Numbered from the stretch's first letter, positions 41,526 through 50,643 are shown. The stretch is DNA of 64,000 bases from Desulfitobacterium dehalogenans ATCC 51507 (GCF_000243155.2 NC_018017.1:1922001-1986000); one strand, 5' to 3'. The notes: generated by a model from the sequence alone, not told the origin. Program-made: numbers and translations.

Positions 41526-42809
41526 TTACGCAGCTAAATACTCAGCTGGGCGATGTATGTCTGTAATGAGCTTCTTCGGGTCATAGTCTGTACCCTTTGT
41601 TAATATGGCGTAGAACACCCGAATCAGTTTACAGCTTAAGGCAATTAACGATTGTTTCTTCTTCAGAGGGTTCTTACTCCTGGTCGTATAGTAGTTGTGT
41701 ATCTCTGCAAACTCTGCGTTTTTTGCGACGAGTGGCATTACTGCCTGAAATAGAATCGCCCTTAGTCGTGCGCGGCCGCGCTTGCTGATCGTGGTCTGTC
41801 CTTTGTGCTTACCCGAGCTACTCTCTCGCAAGGCTAAGCCCGCAAGTTTTTGAATTTGCTTTGGAGAATTAAAACGCTTGATATCCCCAACTTCGGAGAG
41901 AAAACCTGCCACAGTAACAAGGCCAACACCTTTAATTTCAAGTAACTTGGCTACTTCGGGGATTTGACAACACAACCCATCAATGGTTTCAGTGACTGCC
42001 TGATATTGTGCCGTTTTAGTGTGATAGTCTTGGAGTAATAGCTGAATTTCCATTCGGGAACAAGACTCTCCTTCGGTGCAACCAATGCTCTTCTGAGCAG
42101 CTTCATACAGGCTCTTAGCCCTTTTCATTCCCACTGCTCTCAACTTGTTGTCTCTCCAAATTCGGTTTATTCCTTCTACTCCCAGCCTTTCAATGTCCTT
42201 AGGTAGCGGAGCAACTTGCAATACCAGCATGCTACTTGTGGCATCAAACTTTCCAAATACCGTTTCATGCTCGGGAAAGTAGATCTTCAGCCACCGCTGA
42301 ATGCGATTTTTTATACTGTTCAATTCCTTTTGGATGCGCATTCTGCAAACCATCGCTATTCGCAGTTCTGCATAGATCCCTTCCGGTATATAGGGTTCAT
42401 TGTATCTACCCTCAATGACCAGCTTAGCGATGGTTTTGGGGTCCTTTGCATCCGTTTTGCTGGGGTGGTTGTCATCAAGCTCCTTACTACGCTTTACATG
42501 GAATGGGTTGACGAGGACTAACTTTATGCTTTGCTCTTTTAGGTAGGATGCCAGGCCAAACCAGTAATGGCCGGTTGGCTCTGCGCCTACCACTGTACAG
42601 TCCTTTTGTGCTTGCCTTTTTAAATGTTCAATCCATGCGTAGAAATCCTTGAATCCTTCAGCACTGTTTTCAAACTTGAATACTTTGCCTAGCTCGACTC
42701 CTCGCCAGTCGAAAGCCCTGGCGTAATGAAGCTCGCTGGCGATGTCCACTCCGATCACAATACTTCTTTCGGATAGTTGCTTTAGCTTCTCGTTTTGTGT
42801 AAAATTCAT
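41526..42809 (-). CDS. IS110-family transposase (DEDD recombinase)
   Basis: 427 residues. N-terminal RuvC-like DEDD domain: VIGVDIASELHYARAF (first Asp), VVGAEPTGHYWFGLA (Glu), and HPSKTDAKDPKTIAKL (the two Asp). The C-terminal Tnp_20 part has LEIKGVGLVTVAGFLSEVGDIKRF and LRESSSGKHKGQTTISKRGRARLR, which contains the serine used for strand exchange. GGAGGTCATCCCAA precedes the ATG at 42809. Nothing is truncated, so it may be active. This class uses a bridge RNA from the element's noncoding end to choose donor and target. Confidence 0.95.
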   Translation of the reverse strand: MNFTQNEKLKQLSERSIVIGVDIASELHYARAFDWRGVELGKVFKFENSAEGFKDFYAWIEHLKRQAQKDCTVVGAEPTGHYWFGLASYLKEQSIKLVLVNPFHVKRSKELDDNHPSKTDAKDPKTIAKLVIEGRYNEPYIPEGIYAELRIAMVCRMRIQKELNSIKNRIQRWLKIYFPEHETVFGKFDATSSMLVLQVAPLPKDIERLGVEGINRIWRDNKLRAVGMKRAKSLYEAAQKSIGCTEGESCSRMEIQLLLQDYHTKTAQYQAVTETIDGLCCQIPEVAKLLEIKGVGLVTVAGFLSEVGDIKRFNSPKQIQKLAGLALRESSSGKHKGQTTISKRGRARLRAILFQAVMPLVAKNAEFAEIHNYYTTRSKNPLKKKQSLIALSCKLIRVFYAILTKGTDYDPKKLITDIHRPAEYLAA

Positions 42810-42923
42810 TTGGGATGACCTCCGTTATTTTGATTGGATTCTGTTGGCCAACAGTCCTTTCAAATTGTAACGTGAGGTCTTCTTTTTGACAAAGATCATT
42901 TTTGACTACTACAGGAATGCTCC

Positions 42924-43045
42924 TTATAAAAAAATAGAGACTTTCGACGTATTGTAATACGTCAAAAGTCTCGTTACGCTTTCTAGCGAAATAGTGCCAG
43001 GCCTTAAGCCAGAATGTTGACACTATTTTAAAACTACTCCCCTTG
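42924..43045 (-). ncRNA. Candidate IS110 bridge RNA / structured leader
   Basis: On the minus strand, moving towards the transposase: a stem AAAATAGTG/CACTATTT enclosing a GGCTTAAGGCC-containing loop (~42989-43030), a small CGCT-agaa-AGCG hairpin, then a strong hairpin GAGACTTTTGACGTAT / ATACGTCGAAAGTCTC (~42936-42973) followed by a T7 run. The total is ~120-170 bases and ends like an intrinsic terminator just before the transposase's ribosome site. Position and size fit the bridge RNAs of the IS110 group, which lie in the 5' noncoding end, but loop-target matching has not been tested. Confidence 0.4.
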
Positions 43046-43231
43046 AACATTTGTAGTGTACCAAATAAGACTAGTGTAATCAAGAAGATATTGACATTAA
43101 ATAAAATATAACCCTGCTGTCATTTTTAAGCTATATCTTACTCTTCCAAAACTTCCCTGTGCATACATGTTTCATATAGGGTACTATGGAACGTAGGTTC
43201 TATGTACGAACATATATCTTAGGTGATTATA

Positions 43232-43466
43232 TTGAAAGTCATCATGGCCCCGGTCGAAATGATAGCTAAATTTAAGGACAGAAATCCTACTCCATCAAGA
43301 TTCAGGTAAGGACCAGGTCTTCGACGTAGAGCAAATTCTTTCGACGAGTGAGGAAAAGCTCGCTGCGAACAGGATGAAAATCTACAGCTGTCGGAGTGAG
43401 ATAGCAGGTCAGATAACACGATATGAACTAAAGTTTGAGCTGCAAACGTGCAAATGGTTTGTATAA
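43232..43466 (+). pseudogene. Frameshifted conserved small hypothetical protein
   Basis: First frame: MKVIMAPVEMIAKFKDRNPT then SRFR and a TAA at 43307; second frame from 43308 continues KDQVFDVEQILSTSEEKLA, NRMKIYSC and ends FELQTCKWFV. Joined, this is a ~78-residue protein of a conserved clostridial family (VIMAPVEMIA...RFRY...SEEKLAGNRM...ELKYELATCKWFL), function unknown. A single indel around 43300-43310 separates the frames. A terminator follows directly at 43472. Confidence 0.7.
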
Positions 43467-43471
43467 GATGT

Positions 43472-43503
43472 AAAAAAGGAGAGCTTCACAGTTCTCCTTT
43501 TTT
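43472..43503. terminator. Bidirectional terminator
   Basis: Perfect 11-bp stem AAAAAAGGAGA / TCTCCTTTTTT with a 10-base loop, between the frameshifted small gene and the convergent 52-residue gene. Confidence 0.85.
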
Positions 43504-43514
43504 AATGGGGCAAA

Positions 43515-43673
43515 TTAAGTAGGATTTTTGGCTCGCTTTCTTTGTTCCTCTAGGGTTTCCCCTAATCGTTCAATTTGTGGCTCATTTATCTCCGATTTTA
43601 TTTCTTGAAATCTCTGATCCATTTCGGGAAATTTATTTGCTAATTCTTCTCTTCTTGCTTTATCTTTGCTCAA
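43515..43673 (-). CDS. 52-residue charged small protein, unknown
   Basis: TTG start at 43673 with an excellent AAAGGAGGGG site 6 bases upstream. The protein is highly charged and helical (KARREELANKFPEM, FQEIKSEINEPQIERLGETLEEQRKR) and has no Cys or membrane segment. No family is recognised. It is followed by the shared terminator at 43472-43503. It could be a small regulator or spore protein; no evidence chooses between them. Confidence 0.6.
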   Translation of the reverse strand: MSKDKARREELANKFPEMDQRFQEIKSEINEPQIERLGETLEEQRKRAKNPT

Positions 43674-43828
43674 AAGAAACCCCTCCTTTAAATAAAGTTA
43701 GCAGCACTAAGAGTATTTCCCTAATTTAATAGAATGATGTTTGGGATTTTTTGTTGAAAAGAAAATCGCCCCGAGATGTGGTCCCTGGGGTTACTTTTTA
43801 TTGGTCCTTATATTTTTCTCTTGTCAGT

Positions 43829-44815
43829 CTATTTTAAATACAATTCATAGTGTATCCCTTTATTCTTTGCGTAGGGAAAACACTCATCCCAAAAATCATT
43901 TTCATGAAGTATAGTAATTTTTCTTCCTTCTTTTCTTAAGTTAACAGCAGCTTCCACCTTTCTCCCATAACAGGAAAAGGCCCAACAGGGATTTCCTTCA
44001 GCGCCAATAATCAAATAATCAGTGGACTTAGTAACATTCATGGAGAAAATACCGTCTGCAAGTACAATTAAGGACTGTAAACCCTTGCGGGAAGCTGTTG
44101 TGGAAACTCCGGTAAAACAAAAAGTTGAGTTCGGCAAAACGATTTCAGGACAAACAGCACATATTCCTTTTACATCGTATTTTTGCCTTAACTCTTGGAG
44201 TTCATTTTTGCAAACGTTCAGGGAAACCAAAGTATCTATAAAATTACCTATGAAAGATTTAAACATGTCCTTTTCGTTATCAGTAATGACGCCATCTTCT
44301 AGAATAGAAGTAAGCAAGCTATCGATTTCGTCGTAAGGATAGCACTTGCTTAGAAAATCGTGGTCATCTATCCAACCACGGAGATTTCTAATCTCGGCAT
44401 CAGTTATCTGGTTATCGGCTAGGAGGCCGTGTAAAATACCGTGTAGTGTTTGAAGCGAGCATGTTAAATCATCGTAGTATTCACTCGAAGATTGCAGCTT
44501 GGAAGCCAACCAAAAAATATCATCTATTTCATCTTGTGTGAGAATGCCGTCGTTAAGTGCTGAATCGATTATCGGCAATAACTCATTAAAAGGATGAAAT
44601 CTCCCGTACTGGCGGTAAAAGTTACACCAATGAACAAGCTCATTAAACTCGTCTTTAGTAACAATGCCATCTATTGTTATTCCTTTTAAGATACCAATGA
44701 GGTTATTGAGTATCTTATCCATCTCTGATTTTCTGGTGTATTTCCTAAATTCCATCCGATCGTAATTGACGATCTCTTCAAAACCTGTCGGAAGGCAAAA
44801 TCCGAAAGGAGTCAA
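43829..44815 (-). CDS. TerB-like repeat protein with C-terminal BRCT domain
   Basis: 328 residues. The N-terminal ~210 residues hold four similar helical units, each with a Dx-[IV]-T-x-[DN]-E-x motif (DGIVTKDEFNEL, DGILTQDEIDDI, NQITDAEIRNL, DGVITDNEKDMF), which resemble TerB-like or EF-hand-derived repeats. The C-terminus is a BRCT domain (FCFTGVSTTASRKGLQSLIVLADG...TDYLIIGAEGNPCW...GRKVEAAVNLR), like that of NAD+ DNA ligase. The TTG start at 44815 overlaps the TGA of the TauE gene (TTGA), so they are coupled; the ATG at 44755 lacks a good ribosome site. Role unknown. Confidence 0.75.
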   Translation of the reverse strand: MTPFGFCLPTGFEEIVNYDRMEFRKYTRKSEMDKILNNLIGILKGITIDGIVTKDEFNELVHWCNFYRQYGRFHPFNELLPIIDSALNDGILTQDEIDDIFWLASKLQSSSEYYDDLTCSLQTLHGILHGLLADNQITDAEIRNLRGWIDDHDFLSKCYPYDEIDSLLTSILEDGVITDNEKDMFKSFIGNFIDTLVSLNVCKNELQELRQKYDVKGICAVCPEIVLPNSTFCFTGVSTTASRKGLQSLIVLADGIFSMNVTKSTDYLIIGAEGNPCWAFSCYGRKVEAAVNLRKEGRKITILHENDFWDECFPYAKNKGIHYELYLK

Positions 44816-45615
44816 TTATTCCACAAAACTTGAAATATTAATAAAACTAATATAATAGGTAACAATCGTTCAAGATATTTCGCTGAAATATAGGGGAGCA
44901 GATTCAATCCCAACTGAGAACCAATAATAGATCCGATTGTAATTGGCCATACATAGCCCCAATTAATAAATCCCGTCAGATAAAACCAAATAAAGGCACC
45001 GCTACAACTTGAAAATATCAAGACTCTCGTATATTCCGCTGCTTTCAAATATGAAAACCCTCGTTTTAAGAAATACAGAATACTCATGGTAGAGGAACCT
45101 GGACCAAATCCACCATCATACATGCCTATTAATAATGGCAGTATAGTTAGTTGTCGTTTGGAAGTAGAATTTTGCATTTTAGACGCTACTAATTTTTTTC
45201 TTTTCACTGTTATGACTAGAGTAAACAAAAGAAAGATACATGCTACAACATTCATGACTTCTGTTGAAAGTTTAACCGTCACAAAAGCACCAAATACTCC
45301 ACCACAGAACGCAGTACATAATAACCACCATATATTCTGTAGTGTAATTTTTCTTTGGTAAAGCAGCGTCATAACGTTTACAAAAGCCGCTAATCCTGAA
45401 GAAAATTTATTTGTAGCAACACTCATTTGTACAGGAATTCCTAACAACATCATTGCAGGTAATGTAATCAATCCACCTCCGCCGTATAATGTTCCTACAA
45501 TGGAAGCTAAAAAACCGATGATAAATAATAAACTCATTACATGAGATGGTTCATACGAGTAAAAGAGAATAAATGATAAGACAGAAAAAATGCTATAAAC
45601 TAAACTCGCTTTCAT
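44812..45615 (-). CDS. TauE/SafE-family sulfite/organosulfur anion exporter
   Basis: 267-residue membrane protein with about eight helices and the family motifs GTLYGGGGLITLPAMMLLGIP and GMYDGGFGPGSSTM. GGAAGAGGTG precedes the ATG at 45615; the ATG at 45660 lies farther upstream without a site. TauE/SafE proteins export sulfite, sulfoacetate or similar anions. It is divergent from a LysR gene across 105 bases, the usual arrangement for a transporter under local LysR control, and is followed by the BRCT protein gene. Confidence 0.88.
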   Translation of the reverse strand: MKASLVYSIFSVLSFILFYSYEPSHVMSLLFIIGFLASIVGTLYGGGGLITLPAMMLLGIPVQMSVATNKFSSGLAAFVNVMTLLYQRKITLQNIWWLLCTAFCGGVFGAFVTVKLSTEVMNVVACIFLLFTLVITVKRKKLVASKMQNSTSKRQLTILPLLIGMYDGGFGPGSSTMSILYFLKRGFSYLKAAEYTRVLIFSSCSGAFIWFYLTGFINWGYVWPITIGSIIGSQLGLNLLPYISAKYLERLLPIILVLLIFQVLWNN

Positions 45616-45720
45616 ATGACACCTCTTCCTTACTATACATAATAGGCAGAGGTTAATCATTAGTATAATATATAATTATTCGATACTCATAAATTAATTT
45701 TATATAAAGGAGGATATCTT

Positions 45721-46635
45721 TTGAATTTGCACGCACTCAATATCTTTATAAAAGTAGCCACATTGCAAAGTGTTACTAAGGCAGCAGAACAATTGTGTAT
45801 CAGTCAGCCTGCTGTTACGATACAAATTCGTAATTTAGAAAAAGAATTGGATTTAAAGTTACTGGAGCCAAGTGGTCGTGGTGTACAATTAACACCGGAT
45901 GGGGAGTTTATTTATAATGAAGGAAGAAGAATTTTTTTACTTAAGCAATCGATTGAAAATAAGATCAAAGAACATAAAAATAATAAAATGCAATCCTTTA
46001 AAATTGCTGCTACATATGTACCTAGTTACTATTTATTACCATCTCTATTAGCTCAATACAAAATACAATACCCACTCTCCAGGATATCTTTAGAAACAGG
46101 AAATACACAATATGTCATTTCTCAAATATTAGACTACGAAGTGGATATAGGTGTGATCGTCAGTGAAGGCCAACGGCATCCCGACATCCATTACGAGCAT
46201 TTTTTAGACATGTCCTATTGTTTTATAGTACCTATTAATCATCCTTTTGCCTACCAAGAAATTACAATTCATCAATTCGTTCAAGAACCTATAGTTTTAC
46301 GCGAGAAGGGGAGTTCGACAAGATCTTTGTTAGAAGCTTTTTGTAAAATTTATGATTGCCCTTTTCCACCAATCGGTCTGCAATTAAGCGGGTTAAATGA
46401 ATCATTAAAAGCAGTTGCAGCAGGATTTGGTACAATGTTAGCACCTTCTATTGCTATTGAAGAATTACTCCATCAAAAAAAAATTGCTGTCGTTTCGATT
46501 AAAAATATTCAGTTAACAAGACCAATCTATTTATGTATGCGAAAAGTAGATGGTACTCCCACAGCAATGACCAGTTCTTTTATCAAATTCTTAAAGAGGC
46601 AGAGCCATAAGATCGATGAAATTCAATATAAATAG
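45721..46635 (+). CDS. LysR family transcriptional regulator
   Basis: 304 residues: N-terminal winged HTH (LNIFIKVATLQSVTKAAEQLCISQPAVTIQIRNLEKELDL) and a C-terminal periplasmic-binding-protein-like effector domain (FKIAATYVPSYYLLP, VDIGVIVSEGQRHPDI, GFGTMLAPSIAIEEL). TTG at 45721 follows AAAGGAGG at a proper distance. The divergent TauE exporter is the likely target, with an anionic sulfur compound as possible effector; CysL/CbbR-like members respond to such ligands. The target is inferred from position only. Confidence 0.92.
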   Translation: MNLHALNIFIKVATLQSVTKAAEQLCISQPAVTIQIRNLEKELDLKLLEPSGRGVQLTPDGEFIYNEGRRIFLLKQSIENKIKEHKNNKMQSFKIAATYVPSYYLLPSLLAQYKIQYPLSRISLETGNTQYVISQILDYEVDIGVIVSEGQRHPDIHYEHFLDMSYCFIVPINHPFAYQEITIHQFVQEPIVLREKGSSTRSLLEAFCKIYDCPFPPIGLQLSGLNESLKAVAAGFGTMLAPSIAIEELLHQKKIAVVSIKNIQLTRPIYLCMRKVDGTPTAMTSSFIKFLKRQSHKIDEIQYK

Positions 46636-46724
46636 GTTTCCACTTTTGCCATCTTACAATTTATCTTACCTTATCAAAATATTGCCTATAATTAATCAGC
46701 AAGCGTAAATTTACAGACGATATG

Positions 46725-46935
46725 TGGTATACTAAAATAAACAGGAGCCATGTTCGCAGCATGACTCCCGGCAACAGCCGCTTGAAGAGCGGTCGGCTTA
46801 AAAAGTACGGAATAGACCGAACCTTTGTGCTTGGGCGGTCTATTTCCTATTTTGGAAGGAAAGTATTAACACGATCAAGGTCGCGAATGAAATCATCAGG
46901 TATAACACACAAGCACTCGGAATAGAGTGCTTTTT
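46725..46935 (+). promoter_or_regulatory. Hairpin-rich leader ending in a terminator (candidate attenuator) upstream of a GNAT gene
   Basis: An extended -10 (TGGTATACT, -10 around 46729-46734) is followed by four hairpins: GGAG-CATG/CATG-CTCC (~46744-46768), CCGCT/AGCGG with an outer AGCCG/CGGCT alternative (~46778-46801), GGAATAGACCG/CGGTCTATTTCC (~46809-46853), and GCACTC/GAGTGC followed by TTTTT (46912-46934). The last is an intrinsic terminator 70 bases before the GNAT start. No T-box, SAM or other known riboswitch consensus is recognised. The alternative pairings suggest control by early termination. Confidence 0.55.
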
Positions 46936-47007
46936 ATGTCAATAATAACCAGCCAAGCCGTATCCTACATCAGGAACAAAAACGCTCTATCGTTTGTGGA
47001 GGAAAAA

Positions 47008-47511
47008 ATGGATATACACTATCACAGGTTTTCATTAGAAGAAGTTGACAGAGTAAGTGAGCAGATAACAATAAGCTATACATCAGCATACAAAGGTTTG
47101 ATGGATTCAGCTTATTTGAATTCTATCACAAAGCATCATTGGTCACCGATTTTGCAAAATAGTATTTGTAATGGAGATACTTGCATTATTGCAACGTATA
47201 ATAAAATAATTATCGGAAGTTCAGTTTTTGGTACGATTAATACCGAAGAAGGAAAATGTGCAGAATGGCATGCCTTCTATTTACTTCCGCAATATGTTGG
47301 TAGGGGCATTGGACATCTATTCTATCAAAATATAGAGAAAGAGATGATTAAACAGGGGTGTCAGTCATGTGTCCTTGAAGTATTGTCTTCTAATAAACGA
47401 GCAATTCGCTTTTATCTCTCGCATGGTTTTGAAAAGATACAAACATTTGTAGTTGAAGAATACGGAATGATCCTCTCTTGTGATAAAATGATAAAAAAAC
47501 ATAGTAATTAA
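47008..47511 (+). CDS. GNAT family N-acetyltransferase
   Basis: 167-residue acetyltransferase. Core signatures: EWHAFYLLPQYVGRGIGHLFYQNIEKE (acetyl-CoA loop) and CVLEVLSSNKRAIRFYLSHGFEK. The open frame reaches back through the terminator hairpin to 46927, but GGAGG 6 bases before the ATG at 47008 decides the start. The substrate is unknown; acetyltransferases under leader attenuation are often induced by antibiotics or amines, which would fit but is not shown. AT-rich, in an accessory region. Confidence 0.85.
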   Translation: MDIHYHRFSLEEVDRVSEQITISYTSAYKGLMDSAYLNSITKHHWSPILQNSICNGDTCIIATYNKIIIGSSVFGTINTEEGKCAEWHAFYLLPQYVGRGIGHLFYQNIEKEMIKQGCQSCVLEVLSSNKRAIRFYLSHGFEKIQTFVVEEYGMILSCDKMIKKHSN

Positions 47512-47548
47512 GGCGGGAAAGCTCTGAAGCGGCTTCCCGCCTATTTTA
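47512..47548 (+). terminator. Intrinsic terminator of the GNAT gene
   Basis: Stem GGCGGGAA / TTCCCGCC with an inner loop, then TATTTT, right after the stop codon. Confidence 0.85.
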
Positions 47549-47707
47549 ATTGTGAGCCTTCATTTAAAAAACTATAAAACTGAGTTTATCCTTTGCTATA
47601 CCTCACCGATTTTCCGAATTTACATCTCTTTAGGTGTATTTAAAAGGCCTATTAAGGTTAATCTAAGCTTGGATTTAAGTCCATCTGTCTCAGAAAGGGG
47701 ATGTAAA

Positions 47708-49102
47708 ATGAGTTCAGAAAAAGATCATCATGATCGAGTAGAACTGCACCGCGGTCTCAAGAACAGACATATTCAGATGATCGCTCTGGGTGGCGCGATT
47801 GGAACAGGGTTGTTTTATGGTTCGGCGACAACGATTCAATTGGTTGGTCCGGCGATTATCGTCTCCTACCTCATGGGCGGTACGGCTATCTTTTTTATTG
47901 TCAGGGCATTAGGAGAGATGTGTGTCGATCAGCCTGTAGCTGGAGCCTTTTCCTACTTTGCTTATAAGTATCTGGGTGATTTCCCGGGATTTTTTTCAGG
48001 GTGGAACTATTGGTTTAACTACATAGCCGTCAGTATGGCTGAATTAACGGTTGTGGGAGTGTATATCAACTTTTGGTATCCTAATGTTCCTCAGTGGGTA
48101 ACGGCCTTGGCTTTCTTGGTGATCATTACCTTAATCAACCTCATCAATGTTGAGGCTTTCGGGGAATTCGAATTCTGGTTCGCTTTGATTAAGGTTGTAG
48201 CCATTCTGGCGATGATTGCCTTTGGTTTGGTTATGATTTTTTTTGGAATAGGGACTCACGGCGCTGTAGGATTCAGCAATCTCTGGGCACACGGAGGCTT
48301 TTTGCCCAACGGAATATGGGGATTGCTCCTATCCTTGGTGATTGTGATGTTTTCCTTCGGTGGGGTTGAGCTGATCGGGATTACGGCAGCAGAAGCAGAC
48401 GATCCTAAGCGCTCCATTCCTAAGGCTATCAACCAGGTCGTATGGCGGATTCTGATTTTCTATATTGGTGCCTTGACCATCCTCATGATTCTTTACCCAT
48501 GGAATCAAATCGGAACGGCAGGAAGTCCCTTCGTCGAAATCTTTTCCGCAATTGGAATACCCGCAGCGGCTCATATCTTAAACTTTGTCGTTTTAACAGC
48601 GGCTCTTTCAGTGTATAACAGCGGAATTTACAGTAATGGACGTATGCTTCATGGATTAGCCCTGCAAGGGAATGCTCCAAAGTTTTTGACCAAAGTAAGC
48701 CGTAATGGAATACCGATTAATGGGGTATTTGCTTCTTCTGCCGTAACCTTAATAGCGGTTATCCTCAATTTCCTTGTTCCAGGGAAGGTTTTTCTCTATC
48801 TCATTTCCATTGCGACCATTGCCGGTATCTTTAACTGGGCCATGATTTTGGTAACGCAGCTTAAGTTCAGGAAAGTGGAAGCAGAAAAGGGGAGAGAGGA
48901 TGAATTACATTTTAAGATGCCTCTATTTCCTATTTCCAACTATATTGCCCTGGCGTTTTTGGCTATGGTCGTAGTGCTGATGGCTTATATTCCTGATATG
49001 GTTTATTCCCTGTATATTGGACCCATCTGGATTATTATTCTCTATATCGGGTATAAGTTCTTAAGACGTAATCCCGAGACAAAATCGACCCATAGGGAAT
49101 AG
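47708..49102 (+). CDS. Amino acid permease (APC superfamily, GABA/aromatic amino acid type)
   Basis: 464-residue 12-helix transporter. N-terminal LHRGLKNRHIQMIALGGAIGTGLFYGS is the APC-AAT signature; the consensus GEMCVDQPVAGAFSYFA and FSFGGVELIGITAAEADDPKRSIPKAIN follow. AAAGGGG precedes the ATG at 47708; the in-frame extension from 47552 is not supported. The tryptophanase gene lies ~100 bases downstream in the same direction, so tryptophan or a related amino acid is the likely substrate. This parallels TnaB, although TnaB itself is from another family. Confidence 0.9.
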   Translation: MSSEKDHHDRVELHRGLKNRHIQMIALGGAIGTGLFYGSATTIQLVGPAIIVSYLMGGTAIFFIVRALGEMCVDQPVAGAFSYFAYKYLGDFPGFFSGWNYWFNYIAVSMAELTVVGVYINFWYPNVPQWVTALAFLVIITLINLINVEAFGEFEFWFALIKVVAILAMIAFGLVMIFFGIGTHGAVGFSNLWAHGGFLPNGIWGLLLSLVIVMFSFGGVELIGITAAEADDPKRSIPKAINQVVWRILIFYIGALTILMILYPWNQIGTAGSPFVEIFSAIGIPAAAHILNFVVLTAALSVYNSGIYSNGRMLHGLALQGNAPKFLTKVSRNGIPINGVFASSAVTLIAVILNFLVPGKVFLYLISIATIAGIFNWAMILVTQLKFRKVEAEKGREDELHFKMPLFPISNYIALAFLAMVVVLMAYIPDMVYSLYIGPIWIIILYIGYKFLRRNPETKSTHRE

Positions 49103-49199
49103 TCGGCAGGTTGGCCAGTGGAAATATATAACGGTCATAAAAGAAAATTCAAAGGGGAAGATAACCTTGAATTCCCTATAATAGCAAAGGAGGATTTCT

Positions 49200-50621
49200 A
49201 TGGTTAGAAAAGCAGAACCTTATCGTATAAAAATGGTTGAAACAATGCGCATAATACCTAGGGAAGCGCGTGAGAGGGCATTGCAGGAAGCGGGATATAA
49301 CCCCTTCGCCCTGAAGGCTGAAGATGTCTATATTGATTTACTTACAGACAGCGGGACAGGAGCCATGAGTGATCATCAATGGTCGGCGATGTTACTTGGG
49401 GATGAGGCCTACGCCGGAAGCAAGTCCTTCTACAAAGTTAAAGATGCTGTAGCAGATATCTTCAAATACGAATATACGATTCCGACACACCAGGGCCGTG
49501 GCGCTGAGAAAGTTCTTTTTCCCCACTTAATTAAACATAAAGGACAATATGTACTGGGAAACATGCATTTCGATACGACTATGGCTCATATTGAACTCAA
49601 CGGTGCGGTTCCCATAAACTTAGTCATTGAGGATGCCTTTGATACCCAAAAAGAACATCCTTTCAAAGGAAATTTTGATTTAGAAAAACTCGAGAAGTTC
49701 ATTCAGGAAAAAGGCAAAGAAGAGATTGCTTTTATCATCATCACCGTTACCTGTAACTCTGCCGGGGGGCAGCCGGTTTCTATGGAGAATATTCGTGCCG
49801 TAAAGCAGATTGCGGATAAATACGGTATCTTTGTTAATATAGACTCGGCCCGCTTTGCTGAAAACGCCTATTTCATCAAGCAGCGTGAAAAAGGCTATGA
49901 GCGTGCCACTATTAAAGATATCGTCACTGAAATGTATTCTTGCGGGGATTCCTTTACGATGAGTGCGAAGAAGGATGCCATTGTCAACATGGGCGGTATT
50001 ATTGGCATCAAAAACAATACCGAGCTCTTTCAAGCGGCAAGTGCCACTTGTGTACCTATGGAAGGGTTTGTAACCTATGGCGGCTTATCAGGCCGGGACA
50101 TGGAAGCTTTAGCCGTTGGTCTTTATGAAGGTATAGATGAAGAATATCTGGAAAGCCGAATCGGTCAAGTAGAGTATTTAGGCGATGAGCTAAGGAAACG
50201 TGGTGTCCCCATTCAATGGCCTGTGGGCGGACATGCAGTATTCGTGGATGCTAAGAGGTTTTTACCCCATATCCCGGGTGACCAATTTCCGGCACAGGCT
50301 TTAACCAACGAATTGTACATCGAAACCGGTGTCCGTGCTGTCGAAGTAGGTTCTCTTCTCTTGGGCCGGGATCCGGATACAGGAAAACAGAAGGTTGCCG
50401 GAGCTGAATTCATGCGCCTGACCATTCCAAGACGGGTGTATACGGATCGGCATATGGATGTCATTGTGGATGGATTGGCTAAAATCGCGGAACGCCGTGA
50501 TCAGATTAAAGGTCTGGAATTCGTTTATGAACCCAAGGTCCTACGTCATTTTCTCTGCAAGCTCAAACCCATTGGCCTCGACCCTAAAAAGGGAGAAGAT
50601 GTCAGTCCGATGGTTCCTTAG
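49200..50621 (+). CDS. tnaA: Tryptophanase TnaA
   Basis: 473-residue PLP-dependent beta-eliminating lyase that splits tryptophan into indole, pyruvate and ammonia. Tryptophanase rather than tyrosine phenol-lyase is indicated by [65 protein letters not shown], and the C-terminal EPKVLRHF with the His that distinguishes the two. The Schiff-base Lys is in [18 protein letters not shown] precedes the ATG. No tnaC-like leader peptide is evident in the 97-base gap after the permease. RidA converges from downstream. Confidence 0.93.
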   Translation: MVRKAEPYRIKMVETMRIIPREARERALQEAGYNPFALKAEDVYIDLLTDSGTGAMSDHQWSAMLLGDEAYAGSKSFYKVKDAVADIFKYEYTIPTHQGRGAEKVLFPHLIKHKGQYVLGNMHFDTTMAHIELNGAVPINLVIEDAFDTQKEHPFKGNFDLEKLEKFIQEKGKEEIAFIIITVTCNSAGGQPVSMENIRAVKQIADKYGIFVNIDSARFAENAYFIKQREKGYERATIKDIVTEMYSCGDSFTMSAKKDAIVNMGGIIGIKNNTELFQAASATCVPMEGFVTYGGLSGRDMEALAVGLYEGIDEEYLESRIGQVEYLGDELRKRGVPIQWPVGGHAVFVDAKRFLPHIPGDQFPAQALTNELYIETGVRAVEVGSLLLGRDPDTGKQKVAGAEFMRLTIPRRVYTDRHMDVIVDGLAKIAERRDQIKGLEFVYEPKVLRHFLCKLKPIGLDPKKGEDVSPMVP

Positions 50622-50643
50622 AAATCAAGCAAACCTTACCAAT

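Larger units (their letters stand above)
41526..43100 (-). mobile_element. IS110-family insertion sequence (approximate limits)
   Basis: One DEDD transposase gene plus a ~290-base structured region upstream of it (42810-43100). IS110 elements lack terminal inverted repeats and do not produce target duplications, so exact ends cannot be read from one copy. The right-hand limit is set by the start of the structured region near 43100; the left-hand limit is set provisionally at the transposase stop. The neighbourhood (truncated exchanger, frameshifted small gene) fits an insertion hot spot. Confidence 0.7.

Noticed and set aside
46725-46935. T-box or known riboswitch before the GNAT gene
   Set aside because: No AGGGTGG-type T-box sequence and no recognised riboswitch core; kept only as an unclassified leader.
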